This document shows, one piece after another, positions 7,642 through 15,601 of a stretch of DNA of 64,000 bases. Source of the DNA: Streptomyces sp. NBC_01231 (GTDB lineage Bacteria > Actinomycetota > Actinomycetes > Streptomycetales > Streptomycetaceae). Positions within the stretch are counted from its first letter, which is position 1. Every line of letters begins with the position of its first letter. Made by a program: the position numbers and the translations under genes. Location of the stretch: the NCBI GenBank assembly GCA_035999765.1, contig CP108521.1, forward strand, positions 3,038,001 to 3,102,000. The letters run 5' to 3'. The notes below the pieces were generated by a model. That model was given only the letters and a program-made list of their open reading frames with translations. It ran no database searches and had not been told where the DNA came from.

Positions 7642-8589
7642 ATGGCGCACGAAACGGCGAGCGATACGGCGAGCGGCACCGTGAGCGACACCGCACCGGA
7701 CCTCACCGTCGCCGTCCTGGGCCCCGGCGGCACCGGCGGCCTGCTCGCCGCGCTCCTGGCCAGGTCCGGCCACCGCGTGATCTGCCTGGCCGGCGCGGAG
7801 ACCGCCGACACCCTGCGTACGGCCGGAATCCAGGTCCGCAGCGCACGATACGGCGACTTCACGGCCCGGGTGGAGGCGGACACCGCCCTCCGCGAACCGG
7901 TCGACGCGTGCGTGGTCGCGGTCAAACACACGTCGCTGGACGCCGCCCTCGACCGGGTCCCGCCCGCGACACTCGGCGACGGCCTGCTCGTACCGCTCCT
8001 GAACGGCGTAGAACACCCGGCCACCTTGCGCGCCCGCTACCGCCCGGACCGTGTCGCCCCGGCCGTCATCCGCGTCGAGTCGACCCGCGTGGCCCCAGGA
8101 ATGATCGAGCACACCAGCCCGTTCGCCGAGGTGGACCTGGCGGGCGACGGGGTGCCCCGCGAGCGTCTCGACGCCCTGGCCCAGGCGCTCACCGCCGCCG
8201 GTCCGGCCGCCCGGGTGCTGGCCGACGAGACGACGGCCCTGTGGGCGAAGATGTCGTTCCTGGCGCCGTTCGCCCTGCTGACGACCCGTTACGGCCTCCC
8301 CGTCGGCGACATCCGCACCCGCCACCGCGAGGAGCTGACCGCCCTGGTGGAGGAGACCGCCGCGATCAGTTCCGCGTGCGGCGGCCCGGCGGATCCGGCG
8401 CAGGCGCTGGCCCGCTACGACGCCTTCCCGCCCGCCATGAAGTCGTCGATGCAGCGGGACGCGGAGGCGGACCGTCCACTCGAACTCGACGCGATCGGCG
8501 GGTCGTTGCTGCGCACGGCGGAGCGGCACGGGGTGCCGGCGCCGGTGACGGCCCGTGTGGTCGCGGAGTTGAGGAACGCCGGACACTGA
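7642..8589 (+). CDS. Ketopantoate reductase (PanE/ApbA) family protein
   Basis: A 315-residue NADPH-dependent reductase-like protein. After an unusual 24-residue extension rich in Ala, Thr, Ser and Asp comes VAVLGPGGTGGLLAALLA, the GxGxxG nucleotide-binding loop. The conserved AVKHTSLDAAL (Lys near residue 93), LLNGVEH, and the C-terminal helix LWAKMSFLAPFALLT are family marks. The start ATG follows GAGAGGA. It may reduce 2-dehydropantoate to pantoate for coenzyme A, but actinomycetes carry several paralogues and no pan genes are nearby, so the substrate is uncertain. Confidence 0.8.
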   Translation: MAHETASDTASGTVSDTAPDLTVAVLGPGGTGGLLAALLARSGHRVICLAGAETADTLRTAGIQVRSARYGDFTARVEADTALREPVDACVVAVKHTSLDAALDRVPPATLGDGLLVPLLNGVEHPATLRARYRPDRVAPAVIRVESTRVAPGMIEHTSPFAEVDLAGDGVPRERLDALAQALTAAGPAARVLADETTALWAKMSFLAPFALLTTRYGLPVGDIRTRHREELTALVEETAAISSACGGPADPAQALARYDAFPPAMKSSMQRDAEADRPLELDAIGGSLLRTAERHGVPAPVTARVVAELRNAGH

Positions 8590-8732
8590 GCGGACTCCCC
8601 GCCCGGCCGATTTGCCGGAACGGCAAGAAGGTTGGCGGCGGCTCCGGCCCCGTCGCAGGATCGTCGTACGAGCAGCCGTAGCACCGCCGCGGTTTCGCCC
8701 TGCCGGTGCTCCAGACGTACGGAGGACGACGT

Positions 8733-9746
8733 ATGCCGCAGCCGGACCCCCAGCCCACGGACGCCATCCACCGCCTGGTTCCCGGCCCGGCCGGCCGGAT
8801 CCACCTGGTGGAGCAGGGCACGGGGCCGCTGGTCCTGCTGCTCCACGGGTTCCCGGAGTCCTGGTACTCGTGGCGGCACCAGCTGCCGGTGCTGGCCGCC
8901 GCCGGGTACCGCGCGGTCGCGGTGGACGTGCGCGGATACGGGCGCTCCTCGAAGCCGGACGCCGTGGACGCGTACCGGATGCTGGACCTGGTGGCGGACA
9001 ACGTCGCCGTCGTCGAGGCGCTGGACGGGCGGCCCGCGGTGGTCGTCGGGCACGACTGGGGCGCGACGATCGCCGCGCACTGCGCCCTGGTGCGACCCGA
9101 CGTGTTCCGCGCGGTCGGCCTGCTGAGCGTCCCGTACACCCCGCCCGGCGGCCCGCGCCCCACCGAGATCTTCGCTCAACTGGGCGGCGGTAAGGAGGAG
9201 TTCTACGTCTCCTACTTCCAGGAGCCGGGCCGGGCCGAAGGGGAGATCGAGCCGGACGTACGCGGCTGGCTCGCCGGTTTCTACGCCGCCCTGTCCGCCG
9301 ACACCATGCCCGCGCCCGGCGCCCCCGACCCGCACTTCGTGAGCCCGGGCGGCACCTTGCGCGACCGGTTCCCCGACCGCGCGCCCGCCTGGCTCGGGGA
9401 GCATGAACTCGACTTCTACGCCGGGGAGTTCGAGCGCACGGGCCTGACCGGCGCGCTGAACCGGTACCGCGCCATGGACCTCGACTGGAAGGACCTCGCC
9501 GATTACGCGGGCGCGCCGATCACCCAGCCGTCCCTGTTCCTCGGCGGTTCCCTGGACGCCTCGACGACCTGGCTGTCCGACGCGATCGAGGCCTTCCCCG
9601 CCACCCTGCCCGGCCTGCACGCCTCCCACCTCCTCCCCGGCTGCGGCCACTGGATCCAGCAGGAACGCCCCGAGGAGGTCAATGGCCAGCTGCTCGACTG
9701 GCTGGAATCGTGCGGGCACCTTGCCGGCGGCGACTCCGGCCGGTGA
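8733..9746 (+). CDS. Alpha/beta hydrolase, epoxide hydrolase family
   Basis: A 337-residue hydrolase. ATG at 8733 is chosen over an upstream in-frame codon because GGAGG ends 7 nt before it. It has the oxyanion-hole motif HGFPESWYSW (residues 38-47), the nucleophile elbow GHDWGA with Asp108, the RGYGRSSKP segment typical of epoxide hydrolases, and a C-terminal catalytic His306 in GCGHWIQQERP. This Asp-nucleophile architecture converts epoxides to diols through an ester intermediate. Natural substrate unknown. It is a single-gene unit. Confidence 0.85.
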   Translation: MPQPDPQPTDAIHRLVPGPAGRIHLVEQGTGPLVLLLHGFPESWYSWRHQLPVLAAAGYRAVAVDVRGYGRSSKPDAVDAYRMLDLVADNVAVVEALDGRPAVVVGHDWGATIAAHCALVRPDVFRAVGLLSVPYTPPGGPRPTEIFAQLGGGKEEFYVSYFQEPGRAEGEIEPDVRGWLAGFYAALSADTMPAPGAPDPHFVSPGGTLRDRFPDRAPAWLGEHELDFYAGEFERTGLTGALNRYRAMDLDWKDLADYAGAPITQPSLFLGGSLDASTTWLSDAIEAFPATLPGLHASHLLPGCGHWIQQERPEEVNGQLLDWLESCGHLAGGDSGR

Positions 9747-9831
9747 GGACTGAGCCGTCCGGTCACATCCGTACGCATGAACCTCCCGAAGCCACTCGCC
9801 ACCCAAAATCGAACAGGCGTAGCATTGTGCT

Positions 9832-10185
9832 GTGGCAACGACCTATGACTTTCCGAGTGACCTCCTGGCCGGTCAGGAGGAGCTGCATCAGGTCCGGGCC
9901 GAGCTGTCGGCCCTGCTCAAGCGGCTCCCCTGGTCGGTCGAGCCGCTGGACGGCTTCAGTGACGCCAACGGCTGGCGCAAGGTGGAACGCCCCGCCTCCC
10001 CCGGCTGGACGGCCGACGAACAGGCCGAGGTGGAGAAACTCCGGCAGCGCGAGCACGAACTCGCGGTCTTCGTCAGCTGCCACCGCTTCTGGGCGGAGAT
10101 CGCCGCGGCGGAGCGCGTGGACGCCCGCACGAGGCTGAAACACGCGCCCGGGGCTCGAGGGATCCCCGACGAGGAGAATGCCTGA
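9832..10185 (+). CDS. Conserved hypothetical protein, probably leaderless
   Basis: A 117-residue soluble protein with no recognised domain. It is rich in charged helices (LAGQEELHQVRAELSALLKRL and EQAEVEKLRQREHELAVFV), giving a likely coiled coil. The GTG start at 9832 has no ribosome site; a TAGCAT -10 box at 9820-9825 places the transcript start on the GTG. The stop codon lies inside the first unit of a five-copy tandem repeat that runs up to the terminator of the opposing tRNA gene. Confidence 0.65.
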   Translation: MATTYDFPSDLLAGQEELHQVRAELSALLKRLPWSVEPLDGFSDANGWRKVERPASPGWTADEQAEVEKLRQREHELAVFVSCHRFWAEIAAAERVDARTRLKHAPGARGIPDEENA

Positions 10186-10259
10186 ACCGAGAGGTCCTGA
10201 ATCCTGCAGGTCCTGGACCAAGAGGTTCCTGAACCGAGAAGATCCTGAACCGAGAAGAC
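10181..10259. repeat. Five tandem 15-16 bp repeats
   Basis: Units start at 10181, 10196, 10212, 10228 and 10244 with consensus CCTGAACCGAGAAGAT; the last two differ only at the final base. The array spans the stop codon of the hypothetical gene and runs into the tRNA terminator hairpin. Confidence 0.85.
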
Positions 10260-10282
10260 CCCGGCCGTGATCGGCCGGGGTC
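10257..10282 (-). terminator. Terminator downstream of tRNA-Val
   Basis: A perfect 11-bp stem (GACCCCGGCCG/CGGCCGGGGTC) with loop TGAT, followed on the minus strand by TTCTC. It may serve both converging transcripts. Confidence 0.75.
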
Positions 10283-10293
10283 TTGTCCTGGTG

Positions 10294-10365
<72 letters not shown>

Positions 10366-10591
10366 GAGACGAGTCGACAGCCTACCCTGCTCGGGGCGCT
10401 GTCCCGCAAACCCGTATCGGAGCCGGTCCGGGACGGGCGCGGGCGGGGGTTAACCCCCCTTGAAATGCGGGAGTGCGCTGGATCCCCCGGCGGGTCCCGG
10501 CTCCGTACGGTCTTAAGGGCGAAGAGCGGAGAAGAGCGGGCGCGCGGAGCGCCGGCCGAGCCTTCGTCAGCCGTCCCAGGGGGAATGCGTC

Positions 10592-11362
10592 ATGGCCCGT
10601 TCCGTTGTCGCCCGAACCGTCGCCGCCGCCGGTGTCGTCACGCTGCTCGTCGTGGGGGCCACCGCCTGTGGTGTCTCCGCCGGGGACGACAAGGACCCCG
10701 AGCACCGGTCCTTCGCGCTGCAAGGGCGCACGCTCACCGTCGACTCCGACGACTCGGCGCTGGAGATCGTCGCCGCGGACGACACCCCGGCGGGCAAGAT
10801 CGAGGTGACCCGCTGGTTCCGGGGCAAGGTCGCCGTCGGCAAGGACCCCAAGGTCACCTGGTCCATGCGGGACGACCGGCTGACGCTGCGGATGAAGTGC
10901 ACCGGAGTGGTCGCCGACTGCGCCGCCCGCCACCGCATCGAGGTGCCGCGCGGAATCGCCGTGAAGGTCGAGGACGGCGACGGCAGCGTCCGGGCCCGGG
11001 GTTTCGAGGACGCGCTGAGCATCCGTACCGGAGACGGCTCCGTACGTGTCACCGACACCACCGGACCGCTGGAGCTGCACACCGGCGACGGGTCGATCCG
11101 CGCCGAGGTCTCCTCGCGGAAGGTCAGCACCCGGACCGGCGACGGCTCGGTGCACCTCGAACTCGGTTCGGTACCGGACCTGGTGGAATCCCGCTCCGGA
11201 GACGGCTCCGTCACGGTGACGCTGCCCCGTGCCACGTACCGCGTGACGACCCGGACCGGCGACGGCGGCGTGGACGTGTCCGTGCCGCGGAGCGACTCCA
11301 GCTCGCACAAGGTGTCCGCGGAGACCGGCGACGGCAAAGTCACGGTCCGAACCGCGAACTGA
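10592..11362 (+). CDS. DUF4097-type beta-repeat lipoprotein
   Basis: A 256-residue exported protein. The N-terminus has a signal sequence ending GATAC-G, a lipobox-like site with Cys26, so it is probably a membrane-anchored lipoprotein. From about residue 125 it has seven repeats of the turn motif (T/S)GDG(S/G/K)(V/I), spaced roughly every 20 residues, which is the DUF4097/adhesin-like beta-helix fold. The start ATG follows GGGGGAA. Actinomycete homologues are uncharacterised; a structural or adhesive surface role is only a guess. Confidence 0.8.
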   Translation: MARSVVARTVAAAGVVTLLVVGATACGVSAGDDKDPEHRSFALQGRTLTVDSDDSALEIVAADDTPAGKIEVTRWFRGKVAVGKDPKVTWSMRDDRLTLRMKCTGVVADCAARHRIEVPRGIAVKVEDGDGSVRARGFEDALSIRTGDGSVRVTDTTGPLELHTGDGSIRAEVSSRKVSTRTGDGSVHLELGSVPDLVESRSGDGSVTVTLPRATYRVTTRTGDGGVDVSVPRSDSSSHKVSAETGDGKVTVRTAN

Positions 11363-11436
11363 CCGGCCCGTGTGTTCGTCCTTAACCGGTGGGAGAATGA
11401 CACTGGGCAGGACGGAACACAGCACGGGAGAGGGAT

Positions 11437-12939
11437 GTGACGGCGACACCACCGCAGTCGGACTCGCCGTTCGTGCCGGGCGCACACAATCCCGTGCGGC
11501 TCGCGCACCATCCCGAGCCGGGACACCATCCCTCGCCGGGTCACCATGCGGCGCGATCCGCACACGAGCCCGTAGCGGCCCCACACGCCCCCGTACCGGG
11601 CGCACACCCCCTGCGGCTCGCGCTCCGCGACACCCTCACCCTGGTCGGTCTGCCCCTCCTCGCCGTGCTCGCGCTGCCCGCCACCTTCGCCGGCGGCGGC
11701 ACCCGGCGCTGGTTCGGCGGGCGCGTGGAGAGCCAGCGGGCCGAGGCGCAGGCAGCGAAGGACGCCGCGGCGGCCGCGTTCTACGAGCTGGACACCGCCC
11801 AGCGCGACCTGCGGATCTCGATCGAGACGATCAGGGCCGTCGACGACTCGCCGGCCGCCCGGCGCGCGGTCTCCGACTTCGACGCGCTGGGCCTGCGCAT
11901 CGACGAGACCAGCCAGCGCTACATCGAGGCCGTCGACGCCCACGACCTCGACCGGGACGACCTGGAGGCGTCGGTCGCGGCACACGCGCGTACCGAGCTC
12001 ACCAAGGCCAAGGACGACCTGACCGGCGTCAAGCGGGAGCTGGACCGCTTCGGCGACAGCCTCGGGCCGCTGCTCGGCAAGGCGGAGACGCAGCTGGCCA
12101 GGCTGGCCCCGGCGGTCGAACGGGCCCGGCAGGGACTGCTCGCCGCGTCGAACGCCCTGGACGCGGTACGCGGGTCGGGGCTGACGGCGGACGACCTGGC
12201 GGCACGGCTCGCCGCCCTCGCTCCCGAGCTCACGAAACTGAACCAGGGCGCCGGACAGCACGGCGTGCCGGAGACCCTGGAGCGCGCCGAACGCGTGGCG
12301 CGGGAGGCCGAGGCGGTCCGGGTGGAGGCCGAGCGGCTGCCCGAGCGGGCCGCCGAGATCGACCACCGGCTGGTCTCCCTGCGCACCCGTGCCCAGGCCC
12401 TCACCACTCGCGCGGGCCAGGTCGAGCCGGTCCTGAGCGAGCTGCGGCGGCGTTTCACCGCCGCCTGCTGGCAGGACCTCCAGCACGTCCCGGAGCAGGC
12501 CGCGGACCATGTGGCGCAGGCCGAGCAGAAGCTGCGGGAGGCCCGCGCCGCCCGTGACGCTCAGCGCTGGCCGGACGCCACCGCCCTGCTGTCGACCGTT
12601 CGCGCGCTGCTGAACACGACCGACGAGTCCGTCTCCGCCGCCGGTGACCGGCTGCGCCGTCTGAACGCCGTCCAGAAGGATCCCCAGCAGGAGATCGACC
12701 GCACCCGCTTCGCCATCCGGGACGCCCAGCGCCTCGCCATGGCGGGCCGCAACACCCCCGACCCCCGGCAGGCCCGCCCCCTGGACGACGCGGTCGCCCG
12801 CCTGGAGCGGGCGATCGGCGCCCTGGAGGGCCGCCACCCCGACTACTGGCACTTCCTCACGGAGACGGAGACGGTGCGGCAGTCGGTGGCGCGGGTGGTC
12901 ACGCAGATCCGAGAAGAACGCGGTTCTGCGACGCCGTAA
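11437..12939 (+). CDS. Coiled-coil membrane protein, hypothetical
   Basis: A 500-residue protein with three parts: a His/Pro/Ala-rich N-terminus (residues 1-58, with repeated PGAH and HxP elements), one hydrophobic helix (TLTLVGLPLLAVLALPATFA, about 66-85), and a long helical region with heptad-like E/A/L/R pattern to the end. It resembles a membrane-tethered coiled-coil or septation-ring-like protein, but no named domain is recognised. The GTG start follows GAGAGG. It converges on the cell-wall operon across a shared terminator. Confidence 0.65.
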   Translation: MTATPPQSDSPFVPGAHNPVRLAHHPEPGHHPSPGHHAARSAHEPVAAPHAPVPGAHPLRLALRDTLTLVGLPLLAVLALPATFAGGGTRRWFGGRVESQRAEAQAAKDAAAAAFYELDTAQRDLRISIETIRAVDDSPAARRAVSDFDALGLRIDETSQRYIEAVDAHDLDRDDLEASVAAHARTELTKAKDDLTGVKRELDRFGDSLGPLLGKAETQLARLAPAVERARQGLLAASNALDAVRGSGLTADDLAARLAALAPELTKLNQGAGQHGVPETLERAERVAREAEAVRVEAERLPERAAEIDHRLVSLRTRAQALTTRAGQVEPVLSELRRRFTAACWQDLQHVPEQAADHVAQAEQKLREARAARDAQRWPDATALLSTVRALLNTTDESVSAAGDRLRRLNAVQKDPQQEIDRTRFAIRDAQRLAMAGRNTPDPRQARPLDDAVARLERAIGALEGRHPDYWHFLTETETVRQSVARVVTQIREERGSATP

Positions 12940-12993
12940 GGGGCGCGGGGCCGTATCCACAAGCGGCTCCGCCGCGTGGGCGCGACCGGCCAA

Positions 12994-13024
12994 GGTGGTG
13001 CCGCGGACGAAAAGCGGCACCACC
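12994..13024. terminator. Bidirectional terminator between convergent genes
   Basis: A perfect 11-bp stem (GGTGGTGCCGC/GCGGCACCACC) with a 9-nt loop lies between the coiled-coil gene and the amidase gene. On the plus strand it is followed by imperfect CACCACCAGAC repeats rather than a T run. Confidence 0.7.
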
Positions 13025-13077
13025 AGACGTCACCACCAGCCATCACCACCAGACATCCGGCACCACCGGCGGAGCGC

Positions 13078-14226
13078 CTAGCTGCGGTAGCCGTAGTACG
13101 CCGAGTTCGGGTACGACGCGATCAGGCTCGACAGCGACCGCCGGTAGGTGTCGGTGTCGTGGTAGGTCAGGTACGGGACACCGCTGGAGCTGCGGTAGGT
13201 GGTCATCATGGAGTGGTCCTTCGACCCGTCCTTGTCGAAGTCCACCTGCAGCACGTCACCGAGGTCCATCTGGTACGCGTTCGGCAGCGCGGTCGTCCGC
13301 TTGGCGGTCTGGGTGAACCAGGACCACTCGTTGACGCCGATCCAGGTGTCGGATTCGCTCGTCTTGGAGTACCAGGTGCCGTAGTCCTCGGTGGAGCTGG
13401 TGACCTGCTTCCAGCCGCCCGCGAAGAGGGACTGGCTGAGGAAGTTGGTGCAGTCGCCGCCGGAGCTGTTGTAGCGCCGGTAGGCGGAGTTGTAGTTCTT
13501 CCAGTACTTCTCGGCATACGTCGCCATCGCCGCGTAGTTGTACGGGGTCGTGGTGGCGAGGTTCTTGGGCTTGGACGGGGCGGGGTAGACGGTGGCCGAC
13601 TTGGGCGCGTCGATGACGGCGGTCGGGCGGACGGCGGCCGCCGTGGTGGCCGGGGCGGGCTGGTTGACGGGGCGGGGGCCGCGGTCGGTGAGCCGTTCGC
13701 CGGTGAGCTGCCAGGTGCCGTCCTGGCGGGCGGCGAAGGTGAGTTCGTGGTGGGCGGTGAAGCCCGTGGTGGCGGGTTCGTCGCCGCGTATCTTCGCGTA
13801 CGTCAGCGTGGTGGCCTCGGTGACCTGGACCGTGGCCGTGCCGCCGCTCAGACGGGTGCTGTCGACGGTGACCTCGGTGCCGGCGTCGGTGTAGGCCTCG
13901 CCGAGCGCGGCGAGCCGCGAGCGGGTGTTCTTCAGGGAGGTCAGGGCGGTGTTCTCGGTCGTCGCCTGGGCGGCGGCGAGCTGGACGCCGCCGGTCGCCT
14001 TCAGGGCCGTACGACCGGACGAGGAGCCTTCGAGCAGGGCTGCCGTGCGCTCGGTGAGCAGGGCGTCCGCGGCGCGGCCGAACGCGTCGGTGGTGGCCCC
14101 GGTCAGGACGGGGGACGGGGTGCCGGCCGCGTGGGCGGCGGTCACGGGGAGCAGGGCGGCGGAGAGGGCCGATGCGACCACGGCGGCGCAACGGGTTCTG
14201 CTCGTGACGGACTTGCTTGATCTCAC
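13078..14226 (-). CDS. Secreted amidase domain protein (Amidase_6)
   Basis: A 382-residue exported protein, last gene of a three-gene cell-wall operon. GTG at 14226 is the start, with GGAGA 6 nt upstream. Residues 1-34 form a signal peptide ending AAHAA. The C-terminal ~160 residues match the putative amidase domain PF12671: YNYAAMATYAEKYW, then GGDCTNFLSQSLFAGGW with the catalytic Cys, and KDHSMMTTY with the catalytic His, an NlpC/P60-like fold. Both residues are present, unlike its two operon partners, which have altered active sites. It probably cleaves peptidoglycan peptides or a related amide outside the cell. Confidence 0.8.
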   Translation of the reverse strand: MRSSKSVTSRTRCAAVVASALSAALLPVTAAHAAGTPSPVLTGATTDAFGRAADALLTERTAALLEGSSSGRTALKATGGVQLAAAQATTENTALTSLKNTRSRLAALGEAYTDAGTEVTVDSTRLSGGTATVQVTEATTLTYAKIRGDEPATTGFTAHHELTFAARQDGTWQLTGERLTDRGPRPVNQPAPATTAAAVRPTAVIDAPKSATVYPAPSKPKNLATTTPYNYAAMATYAEKYWKNYNSAYRRYNSSGGDCTNFLSQSLFAGGWKQVTSSTEDYGTWYSKTSESDTWIGVNEWSWFTQTAKRTTALPNAYQMDLGDVLQVDFDKDGSKDHSMMTTYRSSSGVPYLTYHDTDTYRRSLSSLIASYPNSAYYGYRS

Positions 14227-14254
14227 TGGATGTCTCCTTGATGCGGGGGGTGGT

Positions 14255-15544
14255 TCAGCGCACGACCGTCGACCAGTCGGGGGCCTGCGCGGGATCGAGT
14301 CCGCGCAGGCTCGCCAAGGTCTCCGGCTTCTGCACGTCCAGCCAGTCGGCCAGCTCCTTGAAGGACACGCACTTGACGTCCTTCTTCGTGCAGACGTTCT
14401 TGATGACCTGGTCGACGGCCTTCATGTAGATGCCGCCGTTCCAGTCCTCGAAGTGGTTGCCGACGAACAGCGGGGCCCGGCTGCCGTAGTACACGCGGTT
14501 GAAGCCGGACATGTAGGACTCGACGGTCTGTTGTTCCCACTGCGGGTAGTCGGCGGGGTTGCCGTCGGTCTCGCCGTCGGACTGGTTGTAGAGGAAGTTG
14601 AAGTCCATGGAGAGGCCCTGGTACTTGCCGCCCTCGTAGGGGAGCATCTGGAGCGGGAAGTCCCAGACGCCGTTCTTCCTGGCCGGCCATATCTGGAAGT
14701 CGCCGGCGGAGCTGGCGTCGTAGCGCCAGCCGTAGCTCTTGGCGGCCTTCAGCAGGTTCTTCTGTCCCTCCAGGCAGGGCGCGCGGCCGCCGACGACCGA
14801 CTTCTTGAAGTCGAAGGGCAGCGGGTCGACGTCCTTGTAGCCGGTGTTGGTCTTCCAGTTCTCGACGAACGAGTAGAACTGGTCGATCTCGCTCTTCCAC
14901 TCGGCGACGCTCCAGTCCCCGCCACCCTTGTCACCGCAGAAGTGACCGTTGAAGTGGGTGCCGATCTCGTTCCCGTCCTCGTAGGTCCTGCGGAGCTGCT
15001 CCAGCGTGGTGCGGATGTGGTCGTCGGTCGCGAAGTCGATGGCCGCGGAGCCCGCCGGGTGCTGCGGCGGCCGGTAGAGCTTCGCCTTGTCCTTCGGGAG
15101 CAGGTAGATACCGGTGAGGAAGAACGTCATATGGGCGTCGTACGTCTTCGCCAGCTCCCGGTAGTGCGAGAACAGGCCGTCGCTGCCTTCCAGCGCGCCG
15201 TCCCAGGAGAAGACGACGAACTGCGGGGGCTTCTCACCGGCTTTGAGCGGCTTGGCCTTCAACTGCCCTTTCTGCGGGCCGGTGTAGGAGGTGGATCCGT
15301 CCCCGAGAACTTTGGTCTTCCCGTCCCACTCGGGTTTCGCGGTCTCCTTCGGGGCGGCCTCGGGGGTCCTGGCCGTTCCGGCGGAGGCGGTGGGCGCGGT
15401 GTGGTCCTGGCGGGTCAGGACCAGGGAGCCCCCGACCAGGGAGGCCACGACGAGGAAGGCGGCGAGGGTCAGGACCTCCGGACTGGCCCGGCGGCGGGGG
15501 CGCGATCTGCGGCGCCTGCCGGTGGACGTCTTCATGCGAGGCAT
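14255..15544 (-). CDS. Membrane-anchored polysaccharide deacetylase-like protein with altered catalytic motif
   Basis: A 429-residue protein: a very basic N-terminus (RRRRSRPRRR), one membrane helix (about residues 25-45), a Thr/Ala/Pro-rich linker, then a NodB-like domain. The metal motif H-x3-H survives as THFNGHFCG near residue 197, but the first motif, usually TFDDG, reads FSWDGA. The Asp kept matches the metal ligand, while the catalytic-base Asp is replaced by Trp. This suggests an inactive or repurposed enzyme. It sits 28 nt upstream of the amidase and 57 nt downstream of the PBP. Two ATGs (15544 and 15535) are possible starts; neither has a clear ribosome site. Confidence 0.7.
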   Translation of the reverse strand: MPRMKTSTGRRRRSRPRRRASPEVLTLAAFLVVASLVGGSLVLTRQDHTAPTASAGTARTPEAAPKETAKPEWDGKTKVLGDGSTSYTGPQKGQLKAKPLKAGEKPPQFVVFSWDGALEGSDGLFSHYRELAKTYDAHMTFFLTGIYLLPKDKAKLYRPPQHPAGSAAIDFATDDHIRTTLEQLRRTYEDGNEIGTHFNGHFCGDKGGGDWSVAEWKSEIDQFYSFVENWKTNTGYKDVDPLPFDFKKSVVGGRAPCLEGQKNLLKAAKSYGWRYDASSAGDFQIWPARKNGVWDFPLQMLPYEGGKYQGLSMDFNFLYNQSDGETDGNPADYPQWEQQTVESYMSGFNRVYYGSRAPLFVGNHFEDWNGGIYMKAVDQVIKNVCTKKDVKCVSFKELADWLDVQKPETLASLRGLDPAQAPDWSTVVR

Positions 15545-15601
15545 GCGGTACTCATTCTGCGCGTGGGGTGCGGGGTGGGCGGGCGGTGCGGGCCTGTACG
15601 G

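Noticed and set aside
10181..10259. CRISPR-like appearance of the 16-bp repeats
   Set aside because: Units are directly adjacent with no spacers, too short, and no cas genes are present.
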